From Promicromonospora sp042731755 (lineage in GTDB: Bacteria > Actinomycetota > Actinomycetes > Actinomycetales > Cellulomonadaceae), in assembly GCF_042731755.1 (NCBI RefSeq), contig NZ_JBHWLR010000004.1, forward strand, positions 310,001-374,000: 64,000 bases of DNA, read 5' to 3'. The translations under genes were made by a program, and so were the position numbers. The notes under the pieces were generated by a model that saw only the letters and a list, made by a program, of their open reading frames with translations, was not told where the DNA came from and searched no databases. Below are positions 31,451-41,768 of the stretch, one piece after another; within the stretch, counting starts at the first letter, position 1; each line of letters opens with the position of its first letter.

Positions 31451-32542
31451 TCACCGCCACTGCGCCCGCGAGTACTGCGGCTGCACCCCCACGCCGGCGT
31501 CCACGGGAACCGTCCCGATCTTGTCGCGCAGCGTGTGCGCCGCCCGCAGCGGCCAGTGCGGGTCGCGCAGCGCCTCGCGGCCGATCATGACGGCGTCCGC
31601 CGAGCCCTCCACGAGGATCTGCTCGGCCTGGACCGGGTCGCTGATCAGCCCGACCGCGCTGACCGGCAGGCCTGACACCTCGCGCACGCGACGGGCGTGC
31701 GGCACCTGGTAACCCGGCCCGACGGTGATGTGCGCCGGTGCCACGCCCCCGGTCGAGACGTCCACGAGGTCGGCTCCGAGCGTGCCGAGCCGGCCCGCGA
31801 CGGCGGCGACGTCGTCCACCTCGAGGCCGCCGTCCAGCCAGTCCGTCGCCGACAGCCGCACGAGCACCGGCAGCTCCTCCGGCCAGACACCGCGCACCGC
31901 GCCCACCGTCTCCTCGACGAGCCGCGAGCGCGCCTCGGCCGACCCGCCGTACCCGTCTGCGCGCGAGTTGGCCAGCGGCGACAGGAACTGGTGCAGCAGG
32001 TAGCCGTGCGCGGCATGCACCTCGACGGTGTCGAAACCGGCCTCGCGGGCCCGGCGCGCGGCGGCCGCGAAGTGCTCGGGAACGTCCGCGACCTGCTCGG
32101 CGGTCATCTCTGCGGGGGTGGCAAAGCCCGGGTATGGGAGGGCCGACGGGCCGACGGTCGGCCAGCCGCCGTCGGCCACCGGGACGCTGCCCTGCTCCGG
32201 TGCCCACGGGCGGAAGGTCGACGCCTTGCGCCCCGCGTGCGCGAGCTGGATGCCGATCCGCGCCCCGCGCGCGTGCACGAAGTCGACGATCCGCTTCCAC
32301 CCGGCGGTCTGCTCGTCGTTCCAGATGCCCGTGTCCTGCGGCGAGATGCGCCCCTCCGGCACGACGGCGGTGGCCTCGGTCATGACCAGGCCGAACCCGC
32401 CGGCTGCCCGGGCGCCGAGGTGCACGAGGTGCCAGTCGTTCGGGAGCCCGTCGTCCGCCGAGTACTCGCACATCGGCGCCAGCCAGGCGCGGTTCGGCAG
32501 GGAGAGGTCGCGCAGCGCGATCGGTTCGAGGAGGAGGCTCAC
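31451..32542 (-). CDS. NADH:flavin oxidoreductase, Old Yellow Enzyme family (YqjM type)
   Basis: An FMN-dependent ene-reductase of 363 aa with the YqjM-group signatures. These are LSLPNRAWLAPMCEYSADDG (Cys in the catalytic loop) near residue 13, QLAHAGRKAST near 102 (active-site His), DTVEVHAAHGYLLHQFLSPLANSRADGYGGSAEARSRL near 170-205, and the FMN phosphate site AVMIGREALRDPHWPLRAA near 325. Such enzymes reduce activated C=C bonds using NADPH. GTG 32542 gives the normal N-terminus; ATG 32575 would add 11 residues. It is divergent from acs, and the physiological substrate is unknown. Confidence 0.93.
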   Translation of the reverse strand: MSLLLEPIALRDLSLPNRAWLAPMCEYSADDGLPNDWHLVHLGARAAGGFGLVMTEATAVVPEGRISPQDTGIWNDEQTAGWKRIVDFVHARGARIGIQLAHAGRKASTFRPWAPEQGSVPVADGGWPTVGPSALPYPGFATPAEMTAEQVADVPEHFAAAARRAREAGFDTVEVHAAHGYLLHQFLSPLANSRADGYGGSAEARSRLVEETVGAVRGVWPEELPVLVRLSATDWLDGGLEVDDVAAVAGRLGTLGADLVDVSTGGVAPAHITVGPGYQVPHARRVREVSGLPVSAVGLISDPVQAEQILVEGSADAVMIGREALRDPHWPLRAAHTLRDKIGTVPVDAGVGVQPQYSRAQWR

Positions 32543-32616
32543 GTCAGCCCGTAACGTGGCCGGTCCCCGGGCCATTCCGGGGCAACGGCACGACGTCTCA
32601 GGAAGTGACACCGGTT

Positions 32617-32632
32617 TGTGAGGGGTGTCACC
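32617..32632. promoter_or_regulatory. Near-perfect Crp/GlxR-type operator upstream of acs
   Basis: TGTGA-GGGGTG-TCACC differs from the TGTGA-N6-TCACA palindrome at the last base only. It lies about 90 bp before the acs start, between acs and the divergent OYE gene. acs is a known Crp target in other actinobacteria. Confidence 0.55.
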
Positions 32633-32723
32633 GTCCGGGACTACACTCACCGACCAGAGACAACGTCAAGGCAGCCCCAAGCACCTGCCCGAACGAACGC
32701 GAAGACGCGCACCGGAGGTCACC

Positions 32724-34754
<2,031 letters not shown>

Positions 34755-34763
34755 CCGGCCCCT

Positions 34764-34796
34764 GGCCGCCGGGGTGGCGCGACCACCCCGGCGGCC
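34764..34796. terminator. Perfect 14-bp bidirectional hairpin
   Basis: GGCCGCCGGGGTGG pairs with its exact complement across a CGCGA loop, between the convergent stops of acs and the flavin reductase gene. No U-tract is present, as is common for actinobacterial hairpin terminators. Confidence 0.75.
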
Positions 34797-34803
34797 GGCG
34801 CGC

Positions 34804-35319
34804 TCATTCCCCCGGCCCGACCTCGTGGAACGTTCGGTCGAAGTGCACCAGCGCGCGCCCCTCGGCGGCCCCGGAAGCGTGCACCCGGACCACCCGCCCC
34901 AGGAGCAGCAGATGGTCGCCGGCCTCGACCTCGGTCCAGGTCTCGCACTCCAGCACGTGCCGAGCGTCCTCGGTGAGGACGGGCACACCGCCCGCACCGG
35001 GGCGGACGGCGAGGCCGGCGAACTTGTCCGGCGCCTTGGAGGCGAAGACCGCCGCCACCTCCCGCGCGTCGTGCGCCAGCACGTGGACGGCGAACCGGCG
35101 CGCCGCCCGCAGCGGCCCGAGCGTGCGGCTGGAGTGCGCGACTCCGACGGCGACCAGCGGCGGATCCAGGCTCACGCTCATCACCGCGGTGGTCGTCAGG
35201 CCCGCGAGCACTCCGCCCGCCGCCGTCGTCACCACGCACACACCGCTCGCCAGCCCGGCCATCGCGTCCCGGAAACCGTCGGCGACGGGATCGAGAGGCG
35301 ATGTTGATGACATCAACAT
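34804..35319 (-). CDS. Flavin reductase-like (RutF/HpaC type) protein
   Basis: A 171-aa FMN-binding split-barrel protein. FRDAMAGLASGVCVVTT and GLTTTAVMSVSLDPPLVAVGV are the conserved flavin-binding blocks, followed by HVLAHDAREVAAVFA and HFDRTFHEV. Such proteins use NAD(P)H to supply reduced flavin to two-component monooxygenases. No obvious monooxygenase partner is adjacent. ATG 35319 has GGAGG 8 nt upstream; ATG 35313 is also possible. The start codon lies inside a 19-bp palindrome that is probably an operator, and the gene is divergent from the XRE-cupin regulator. Confidence 0.9.
   Translation of the reverse strand: MLMSSTSPLDPVADGFRDAMAGLASGVCVVTTAAGGVLAGLTTTAVMSVSLDPPLVAVGVAHSSRTLGPLRAARRFAVHVLAHDAREVAAVFASKAPDKFAGLAVRPGAGGVPVLTEDARHVLECETWTEVEAGDHLLLLGRVVRVHASGAAEGRALVHFDRTFHEVGPGE
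35301..35319. promoter_or_regulatory. 19-bp palindromic operator over the flavin reductase start codon
   Basis: ATGTTGATG-A-CATCAACAT is a perfect inverted repeat with one central base. It has the form ATGTT-N9-AACAT, the same half-sites and spacing as the site at 43928-43946 before the deaminase operon. It covers the translation start of the flavin reductase gene and faces the XRE-cupin gene. Confidence 0.72.
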
Positions 35320-35450
35320 ATCTCCATCCTCCGCGCCCGATGTTTCGCCGGGATCACTCCGGCGCGCGGGTTCTGTTACGACTGCGGACGAGCCCCGAAA
35401 CACGCCGCCACGCCACCGCCGGAGGGCCCGTTTCCCCTAGCATTCGAGGC

Positions 35451-36050
35451 ATGGACGTGCGTATCGACGAGGCCACCGACCCTCTCGATCGATCGGTCAC
35501 CCGCCTGGGTCAGAAGATCCGCGGGCTGCGGCACGCCCAGGGCCTGACCCTCGTCCAGCTCGCCGAGGCGACCGGCCTCTCGCACTCGTTCCTCAGCCAG
35601 GTCGAGCGCGGCCGGGCACGGCTGAGCATGTCGTCGCTGTTCCGCGTCGCGGACCGCCTGGGCACCACCCAGCAGCTCCTGCTCACCGAGGCCACGGCCC
35701 CGGCGGCGGGCGGCACCCCCGTGGTGCGCCGGACCGACGACGCGTCGGCCGCCTCGGCGGGCGGCGGCACCGTCCGGGCTCTCGCGCCGGCCGGCGACCG
35801 CCCGTTCGACCCGATGGAGTACACCGGGACGTCCCGCGAGCCGGGTCCGTACTGGGCGCACGACGAGGACGAGTTCGCCTACGTCGTGGAGGGTCACGTG
35901 CTGCTCGACCTCGACGGGACGCTGGAGAGCGCCGGGCCGGGCGACTCCGCCTTCTACCGCGGCGGCACCCGCCACCGCTGGGCCAGCGCCGACGGCGAGC
36001 CCTACCGCCTGCTGGTCGTCAAGCAGCGACTGCCGCGAGACGCCGGCTGA
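35451..36050 (+). CDS. XRE-family regulator with C-terminal cupin domain
   Basis: A 199-aa regulator. An N-terminal HTH (about residues 17-75; KIRGLRHAQGLTLVQLAEATGLSHSFLSQVERGRARLSM) is followed by a linker. The cupin (about 115-195; EPGPYWAHDEDEFAYVVEGHVLLDLDG...GDSAFYRGGTRHRWAS) probably senses a small ligand. This PuuR/SutR-like architecture controls amine, amino-acid and heterocycle catabolism in many bacteria. Its position between the flavin reductase and the leftward operon makes it the leading candidate for binding the two ATGTT-N9-AACAT operators. Its 3' end overlaps the convergent amidohydrolase by 32 bp. Confidence 0.93.
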   Translation: MDVRIDEATDPLDRSVTRLGQKIRGLRHAQGLTLVQLAEATGLSHSFLSQVERGRARLSMSSLFRVADRLGTTQQLLLTEATAPAAGGTPVVRRTDDASAASAGGGTVRALAPAGDRPFDPMEYTGTSREPGPYWAHDEDEFAYVVEGHVLLDLDGTLESAGPGDSAFYRGGTRHRWASADGEPYRLLVVKQRLPRDAG

Positions 36051-37461
36051 GCCCCCGCGCGGCCTCGCGCTCGTCCGCCGTCACCAGGCGGCCGTCGCGG
36101 ACGACCACCCGCCCGCCGACGACGACGTGGCGCGGCCGGCGGCCCGGAGCGGCCCAGAGCAGGCCGGCGACCGGGTCGGCCACCCCGGCGTCGGCGACGC
36201 CGCTCACGTCCCAGACGCACAGGTCGCCGGCCGAGCCGGGTTCGAGCCGGCCGAGCTCGGGCCTGCCGAGCCCGTCCGCCGACCCCGCGCCGGCGGCGTC
36301 CAGCAGCTCGCGCGCCGTGAGCTGGCGGCCGACCAGGGCGGAGACCTGCATGGCCAGGCGCGCGTCCGCGAGCAGGTGGCCGGCGTCGTTGGACCCGCCG
36401 CCACTGGTGCCGAGGCCCACGGCGATGCCGGCGGCGAGCAGCCGCGCTACGGGGGCCACGCCCCAGCCCATCGGCACGTCGCACCCCGGCGCGTGCGTCG
36501 CGGACGCGCCGGAGGCGGCGAGGCGGCCGATCTCGGCGTCGGTGACGTCGCACAGGTGCGCGACCGTGACGTCGGGGGCCAGCCAGCCCCACTCGTCCAG
36601 CAGGTCCAGCGGACGGCGGCCGTAGCGCTCCAGCGCCGCGACCACGTCGACCTGCTCGTTGGCCTGGGTCCGACGACGCAGCCCGCGCCGCGCCGCCACC
36701 TCGCCCAGCAGCCGGAACGTCGGCTCGCCGTCGCTGTGCACCCCGGCCGGACCGACCGCCACCTGGACGCGGCCGTCGGCGCGCACGCCGCCGGGCGCGT
36801 CGCCCACCAGCGCCGCGGCGATCGCGTCGGCGCTCGACGCCGCCGCCTCGGCGTCGTCGCCCGCGGAGCCGCGGACCAGCACGAGGCGCGCCCCGAGCTC
36901 GTCGGCCGCCCCGGCGGCGGCCCGGGCGAGGTCCACCGTGTCGGCGGTGGACAGCGCCGCGGGCCAGGTCAGATGATGGTCGGCGACGGTCGTGACGCCG
37001 TTGAGCAGCGCCTCGGCGAGCCCCGCACGTGCGGCGAGGCCCACCAGCTCCGCGTCCACCCCGGCGCGCGCGTAGGCGCCGGCCATCAGGCCGAGCCAGG
37101 CGCGCATCGGGACGCCGCGGGTGCCGGGCAGCGTCCGGAACGCCGTCTGGAGCAGGTGGTGGTGCGCGTTCACCAGGCCCGGGGTGACGACGCAGCCGGT
37201 GGCGTCGAGCACCTCGACGCCCACAGAGCCGCCGTCCACAGGCCCGCCGTCCGCAGACCCCGCAGCGACGGGCCCCACGCTCACCACCCGCCCGTCACCG
37301 CCCACCACGACGTCGCCGCCCGGCTCACCCTCGACCGCGCCCGGACCGGTGCGCACCGCGAGCGCGCCCCGCACGACCAGCCCCGGCGCCGTCCGCGGCC
37401 CGCCGCCGACGCCAGCGCCGGCCCCGCCTCCGGCCCCACCGCCGGACCCCGCAGCGCTCAC
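36019..37461 (-). CDS. Amidohydrolase of the 8-oxoguanine deaminase/TRZ-ATZ type
   Basis: A 480-aa metal-dependent hydrolase. After a Gly/Ala-rich leader, VVTPGLVNAHHHLLQTAFRTLPG (about residues 90-112) gives the HxH metal pair. VGPAGVHSDGEPTFRLLGEVAARRGL, VAHLCDVTDAEIGRLAASGASATHAPGCD and GLGTSGGGSNDAGHLLADARLAMQ supply the later ligands and substrate loop. The SNDAGHLLA-type block resembles 8-oxoguanine and isocytosine deaminases. The composite beta-domain at the C-terminus is complete. GTG 37461 overlaps the creatininase stop by 4 nt. It is the last gene of the seven-gene operon. The exact substrate is not known. Confidence 0.87.
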   Translation of the reverse strand: MSAAGSGGGAGGGAGAGVGGGPRTAPGLVVRGALAVRTGPGAVEGEPGGDVVVGGDGRVVSVGPVAAGSADGGPVDGGSVGVEVLDATGCVVTPGLVNAHHHLLQTAFRTLPGTRGVPMRAWLGLMAGAYARAGVDAELVGLAARAGLAEALLNGVTTVADHHLTWPAALSTADTVDLARAAAGAADELGARLVLVRGSAGDDAEAAASSADAIAAALVGDAPGGVRADGRVQVAVGPAGVHSDGEPTFRLLGEVAARRGLRRRTQANEQVDVVAALERYGRRPLDLLDEWGWLAPDVTVAHLCDVTDAEIGRLAASGASATHAPGCDVPMGWGVAPVARLLAAGIAVGLGTSGGGSNDAGHLLADARLAMQVSALVGRQLTARELLDAAGAGSADGLGRPELGRLEPGSAGDLCVWDVSGVADAGVADPVAGLLWAAPGRRPRHVVVGGRVVVRDGRLVTADEREAARGLSRRLAAVAA

Positions 37462-38282
37462 CCCCGGTCCCGCGCCGTCAGCCCCGCGGCCCCGTCGGCC
37501 GGGGTGGTGAACCGGGACACCTCGACAAAGGTGCGCACGAGGTGCTCGACCGCGTGCTCGAACAACTCCTTGCCCGCCTCCGCGGTGGCCGTCGTCGGGT
37601 CGCCGATATGACCGTCCGGGCCGAAGTCGCTCGAGAGCCAGCCGAACGACGTCGGCCGGCCGAAGCCGATCTGCTCGTACGCGAGCAGGTCCTCCGGCAC
37701 GCGCCGCTCGGCGCGCTCCATGCGGACCAGCTCCGGCCGCAGGTGCAGCATGAGCGAGGTCTCGCCGTGGCCGCCGTGCACGCCCAGCCCGTGCTCCGCG
37801 CCGGACGCCGGGACTCCGCCCTGGTCGCGCGGCGTCGCGACGTGCGCGAAAAAGGTGCGCAGCCCGAACCGGCGGCGCAGCTCGCGGTTGGCGACCTGGC
37901 CGAGCGCGGAGTTGCCGCCGTGCCCGTTGACGAACAGCAGCCGGGTGATGCCCGAGGCCGCGACGGACCGGCCGACGTCGACCAGCACGCGCATGAGCGT
38001 GTCCCAGGACAGCCAGATCGTGCCGGGGAAACCCGCGTGCTCGTCCGACTTGGTGTAGGCGAGCGGTTCGAGCAGCACGACGGACGCCGCGCCGGACGCC
38101 GTCACCGCGGCGGCGGCCGCCGCCGCGGCCTCGCTCGCCGTGACCAGGTCCGTGGACACGGGGAGGTGCGGGCCGTGCTGCTCGATCGCGCCGAGGGGCA
38201 GCACCGCCACGGTGTCGTCGGGCAGCGCCTCGATCTCGGGCCACGTCAGGTCGGCGAACCGCGGGGCCCCGGCCGCGCCCAT
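37458..38282 (-). CDS. Creatininase-family amidohydrolase
   Basis: A 274-aa metal-dependent amidase. AVLPLGAIEQHGPHLPVSTD near residues 26-45 supplies Glu/His/Asp metal ligands. RLLFVNGHGGNSALGQVA near 115 and VHGGHGETSLMLHLRPELV near 170 are the other family blocks. The family includes creatinine amidohydrolase, FAPy deformylase and MftE-like peptidases, all opening C-N bonds. Creatinine is only one candidate substrate. The start ATG overlaps the oxidase stop and the end overlaps the next gene, so all three are translationally linked. Confidence 0.9.
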   Translation of the reverse strand: MGAAGAPRFADLTWPEIEALPDDTVAVLPLGAIEQHGPHLPVSTDLVTASEAAAAAAAAVTASGAASVVLLEPLAYTKSDEHAGFPGTIWLSWDTLMRVLVDVGRSVAASGITRLLFVNGHGGNSALGQVANRELRRRFGLRTFFAHVATPRDQGGVPASGAEHGLGVHGGHGETSLMLHLRPELVRMERAERRVPEDLLAYEQIGFGRPTSFGWLSSDFGPDGHIGDPTTATAEAGKELFEHAVEHLVRTFVEVSRFTTPADGAAGLTARDRG

Positions 38283-39640
38283 CAGCGCACCCCGATGTTC
38301 ACGCGGGTGTCGACCGGCGGCGCGTCCACGAGCTTGCCCGGGTTGAGCAGGCCCTTCGGGTCGGTGGTGCGGGCCGTCTCGCGGGCGAGGTCGACGTGCC
38401 GGTCCACGTACCACTGGTGCGGCGAGTGCACGCCGAGGCCGAGCGCCTCCAGGCGCTCGATCCCGGCGAGCGCCTCGGCCTCGGAGACGTAGTCGGCGAC
38501 CACCATGGCGAGCGGGGCGGTGCCCATGAGCTCCAGGTGCAGGTGGACGTCGCCGGCGTAGACCGCCCGGACCTCGTCCTCGCGCTCCCAGTGCGCCCGT
38601 CCGCCGGTCTCCATGTGGAACCACGTGCGCTCGGGGTGCGCCTGCTGCAAGTGGTAGACCGGGTGGTTGTACGACATCGAGGACAGCTTGTCGGTCGCCG
38701 CGTAGTCCGCGAGGCTCGCGACCACCTCGCCGCCCGCCGCCACGACCCGCGCCTCGACCTCGGCCGCGGTCGAGGCCTCGGCGATGACCCGCAGGCTGTA
38801 CCGCGCGGGGTCAAGCGGCACGGGGGCGGGCAGGCTCGGCACCAGCGCGGGCGGGTCGGCGGACGCGAGCCGCGGCAGCACGGGCAGGTCGAGCAGCGAG
38901 CGGTGCACGCCCGTGAGCGACGCCCAGTCGGCGAAGGCCGCGTAGACGGCCACCCAGTCGCGGGCGGGGTCGGTGGCGATCTCCAGCTCCACGATGACCC
39001 CGGTGACGCCGTAGACGTGCACGTACGGCAGGACGTCGGGGCCGGTCACCGTGAACGTCGTGCCGCTGCCGTCCATCGGGGCGACGGTCAGGGAGAGCAC
39101 GAACCCGTCGGACGTGGATCCGTGCTCGATCGTCCCCGTGCCGGCGGACCCGCCGCCCACGAACCCGCCGATCGTCGTCCCCTTGGTGGACGGGTAGATC
39201 CAGATGTCCCGCCCGGCGGCGCGGGCCGCCACGTCGATCGCGCTGATCTTCGCGCCCGCGCCCGCCGTCACCGTGCCCGAGTCGTTGACGCGGATCGTGT
39301 CGAGGCCGCGCAGGTCGAGCACGATCCCGCCGTCGAACGGCGTCGCCTGCCCGTAGTTGCCCGTCCCCGACCCACGTGGGGTCACCGGGACGTCGTGCTC
39401 GTAGGCGATGCGCAGCACCTGCGCCACCTCGTCCGCGGTGGTCGGGCGCACCACGGCGTCCGGCAGGTACCGGCCCGCGGGGACCTTCTCCCGCAGGACC
39501 GGCGACATGCGCGACCAGTCGGACGACGCCTTGAGCAGCAGCTCGGCGTCGACGGAGACCAGCTCGGGCCCGAGCGTGCGGGCGATCTCGGCCGCGGCCA
39601 GCGCGGACCGTTCGGCGGTGTTCGGTGTCTCGTCGGTCAT
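38282..39640 (-). CDS. FAD-binding oxidase/dehydrogenase (VAO/PCMH, GlcD-like)
   Basis: A 452-aa flavoprotein. The PCMH FAD domain runs from about residue 50 with VVRPTTADEVAQVLRIAYEHDVPVTPRGSGTGNYGQA, LDLRGLDTIRV, GAGAKISAID and GTIGGFVGGGSAGTGT-like TTIGGFVGGGSAGTGTIEHG. The C-terminal FAD-oxidase domain ends with TDPKGLLNPGKL. It would oxidise an alcohol, hydroxy-acid or amine; the substrate is unknown. Lack of an ABC-type membrane helix suggests a soluble enzyme. It is in the same operon as the importer and hydrolases. Confidence 0.91.
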   Translation of the reverse strand: MTDETPNTAERSALAAAEIARTLGPELVSVDAELLLKASSDWSRMSPVLREKVPAGRYLPDAVVRPTTADEVAQVLRIAYEHDVPVTPRGSGTGNYGQATPFDGGIVLDLRGLDTIRVNDSGTVTAGAGAKISAIDVAARAAGRDIWIYPSTKGTTIGGFVGGGSAGTGTIEHGSTSDGFVLSLTVAPMDGSGTTFTVTGPDVLPYVHVYGVTGVIVELEIATDPARDWVAVYAAFADWASLTGVHRSLLDLPVLPRLASADPPALVPSLPAPVPLDPARYSLRVIAEASTAAEVEARVVAAGGEVVASLADYAATDKLSSMSYNHPVYHLQQAHPERTWFHMETGGRAHWEREDEVRAVYAGDVHLHLELMGTAPLAMVVADYVSEAEALAGIERLEALGLGVHSPHQWYVDRHVDLARETARTTDPKGLLNPGKLVDAPPVDTRVNIGVR

Positions 39641-39649
39641 CGGTGCTCG

Positions 39650-40885
39650 TCAGCTCCCCATCGAGATGGTGTCGTCGGTGAACTCGTTGGTGTACAGCGA
39701 CTCGGGCTCGATGTCCGGGGACTCGATCTGGCCGGCGTCCACGAGGATCGGCGCGAAGGTGTCGACGATCTCGGTCATGCGGTCCGGGTCGATCCTGCCG
39801 AACACCCCGGAGGCCGGGTCGTCGACCACGAGGTCGAGGTCCTTCTGGGCCTGGACCGAGAAGTCGGCCACGCCGAGCGAGTAGGTCCACCCGGTCTGGT
39901 ACTGGTCGACGAGGTCGACGATCAGCTCGTTGGTGGCCTGCGGGTCGTCGAGGTAGTCGATCTGGGCCTGCTGCATGACCGGCACGAGCTTGGCCAGGCA
40001 GTCGGCGTTCTCCTCGACCTTGTCGGCGCGCACGGCGAGCGCCTCCGGGTAGACCGAGTAGCCGACGTCGGCGAGGAGCTGGTAGCCGACCGGCTTGCCC
40101 CACTGCGGGATCTCGTTCTCGTAGATGTACGGCTCGGCCGTGGCGAACCCCTGCTGCAGCACGGCCGGGTCGGACACGAAGCGCTGCGGCGTGCCCTCGT
40201 AGCTGAGGTCGATCTGCGCGTCGTCGATGATGCCCTGGGCGGCGAGCAGGCGGGGGAAGACGTCGCCGGAGGAGACCACGGGGTCGCCGTCCGCGGCGGC
40301 CTCCTTGATCGTCTCGGCGCCGTCGTGGCTCTCCGGGTCCCACATGACGATCTGCGGGCTGGTGGTGAGCATCGAGGCGACGGTGACCACCGGGTTGTCG
40401 GCCAGCGCGGTGATCTGGGCGTCGGTGGTCACGGCGCCGAGCAGGATCGAGTCGTCGAGGTACATGAGCGACGGGACGGGCTGGAAGTTCACGTTCGGCC
40501 CGCCGGGCCGCACCTCGACGTCCACCCCCGTGTCGACGCCCTGGGCCACCAGGGAGCCGGTGACCGACTTGGTGTCGGTGTCCACCGTGAGGTCCGGGCC
40601 GACGAGCGAGTACATCGCCCCGTGCTCCGCCTCGGGCTGCCAGTCCTGCTGCATGACGACGGTCGCGGGGCACACGTCGGACAGGTCGAGGGGGCCGCCC
40701 GCCTCGGCCGCCGGCGCGTCGACCTGGCCGGTGGCGCCTGCCTGCGCGTCGGCGGTGCCGGAGCCGCAGGCGGTCAGGGCGAGGAGCGGGAGGACGGACA
40801 GCGCGGCGAACGCGAGGCGTCGCGGTCGGGTGAGGAGCGGTCGGGACAAGGGCGTTCGGGACACGGACGTTCTGGACAAGGACAT
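39650..40885 (-). CDS. NMT1/SsuA-type ABC substrate-binding lipoprotein
   Basis: A 411-aa lipoprotein with an Arg-rich n-region, a hydrophobic stretch and lipobox LTAC (Cys40), so it is membrane-anchored outside. The mature part follows the NMT1/THI5-like pattern found in binding proteins for sulfonates, taurine, nitrate, pyrimidines and thiamine precursors, e.g. ADVGYSVYPEALAVRADKVEENADCLAKLVPVMQQAQ near 235-270. It delivers an unknown ligand to the permease and ATPase encoded upstream. Given the flanking deaminases, a pyrimidine- or purine-like ligand is the best guess, but this is inference. Confidence 0.89.
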   Translation of the reverse strand: MSLSRTSVSRTPLSRPLLTRPRRLAFAALSVLPLLALTACGSGTADAQAGATGQVDAPAAEAGGPLDLSDVCPATVVMQQDWQPEAEHGAMYSLVGPDLTVDTDTKSVTGSLVAQGVDTGVDVEVRPGGPNVNFQPVPSLMYLDDSILLGAVTTDAQITALADNPVVTVASMLTTSPQIVMWDPESHDGAETIKEAAADGDPVVSSGDVFPRLLAAQGIIDDAQIDLSYEGTPQRFVSDPAVLQQGFATAEPYIYENEIPQWGKPVGYQLLADVGYSVYPEALAVRADKVEENADCLAKLVPVMQQAQIDYLDDPQATNELIVDLVDQYQTGWTYSLGVADFSVQAQKDLDLVVDDPASGVFGRIDPDRMTEIVDTFAPILVDAGQIESPDIEPESLYTNEFTDDTISMGS

Positions 40886-40931
40886 GCGGACTCCTGAGGG
40901 GGGAGAGGTGGGGCGAGGGGACGCGCGGCGC

Positions 40932-41768
40932 TCAGGCGGCGCCGCGGCCGTACCAGCGGCCGATGACGGCCCGGTCCAGCGCTGCGAAGACGGAGAACAT
41001 CGCGACCCCGAACAGCGCGGTGAGGATGATGGCCATGAACAGGGCGTCCATGTTCAGGCGCAGCGTGTAGGTGCGCAGCAGGCCGCCGATCCCCGGCGAG
41101 CCCTGCTGGAAGAAGAAGTCGCCGACGATGGCGCCGATGACGCTCAGGCCCGCCGCGTTGCGCAGGCCGGTGAAGATCGACGGGAGCGCCGCGGGGAACT
41201 GGAGCTTGAGGAGCCGCTGCACGCGGGTGGCGCGGTTCAGCGTGAACAGGTCGTGCGCGGCGGGTCCGGCGGACTGCAGCCCGAACAGCGTGTTCGCGAT
41301 CATCGGGAACAGGGCGATGATCACGCACACGACGATGCGGGCGCTGAAGCCGTAGCCCATCCAGATCCCGATCAGGGGCGTGAGGGCCAGGATCGGGATG
41401 GTCTGCAGGATCACGGCGTACGGGTAGAGGATCTTCTCCGCCCAGCCGGCCTGCGCCATGACCACGGCGTACCCGATGCCGAGCACCACGGCGATCGCCA
41501 GCCCGCACAGCGCCACCCCGACGGTCTGCCAGAGCGCGTCGAGCATGGGGTTCATGACGTTCGGGTTGCCGAGCGTGTTCGCGAGCACCTCGTGCAGCGG
41601 CGGCAGCAGGAAGCGCCGTTCGGGGGTGAGCACGAGGTAGGTGACGCCGTACCAGACGGCGACGATGCCGAGCACCGCCGCGAGCAGCGGCCCGGCCGCC
41701 GCGCCGGCGGCGAACAGCCGGCGCCGGGTGGTCGTCGGGCGCGTGGCGCTGAGGCGGGTGGTGCTCAT
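40932..41768 (-). CDS. ABC importer permease (SsuC/ThiX type)
   Basis: A 278-aa membrane protein with six hydrophobic segments. The EAA-type loop facing the ATPase is FTLNRATRVQRLLKLQFPAALPSIFTGLRNAAGLSVIGAIVGDFFF near residues 170-215. The family assignment (nitrate/sulfonate/thiamine-precursor permeases) is clear. ATG 41768 overlaps the ATPase stop by 4 nt, so import components are made together. Confidence 0.91.
   Translation of the reverse strand: MSTTRLSATRPTTTRRRLFAAGAAAGPLLAAVLGIVAVWYGVTYLVLTPERRFLLPPLHEVLANTLGNPNVMNPMLDALWQTVGVALCGLAIAVVLGIGYAVVMAQAGWAEKILYPYAVILQTIPILALTPLIGIWMGYGFSARIVVCVIIALFPMIANTLFGLQSAGPAAHDLFTLNRATRVQRLLKLQFPAALPSIFTGLRNAAGLSVIGAIVGDFFFQQGSPGIGGLLRTYTLRLNMDALFMAIILTALFGVAMFSVFAALDRAVIGRWYGRGAA

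Noticed and set aside
35340..35358. Third ATGTT-N9-AACAT operator before the XRE-cupin gene
   Set aside because: Only one half-site (ATGTT at 35340) is present; the partner reads TCACT.
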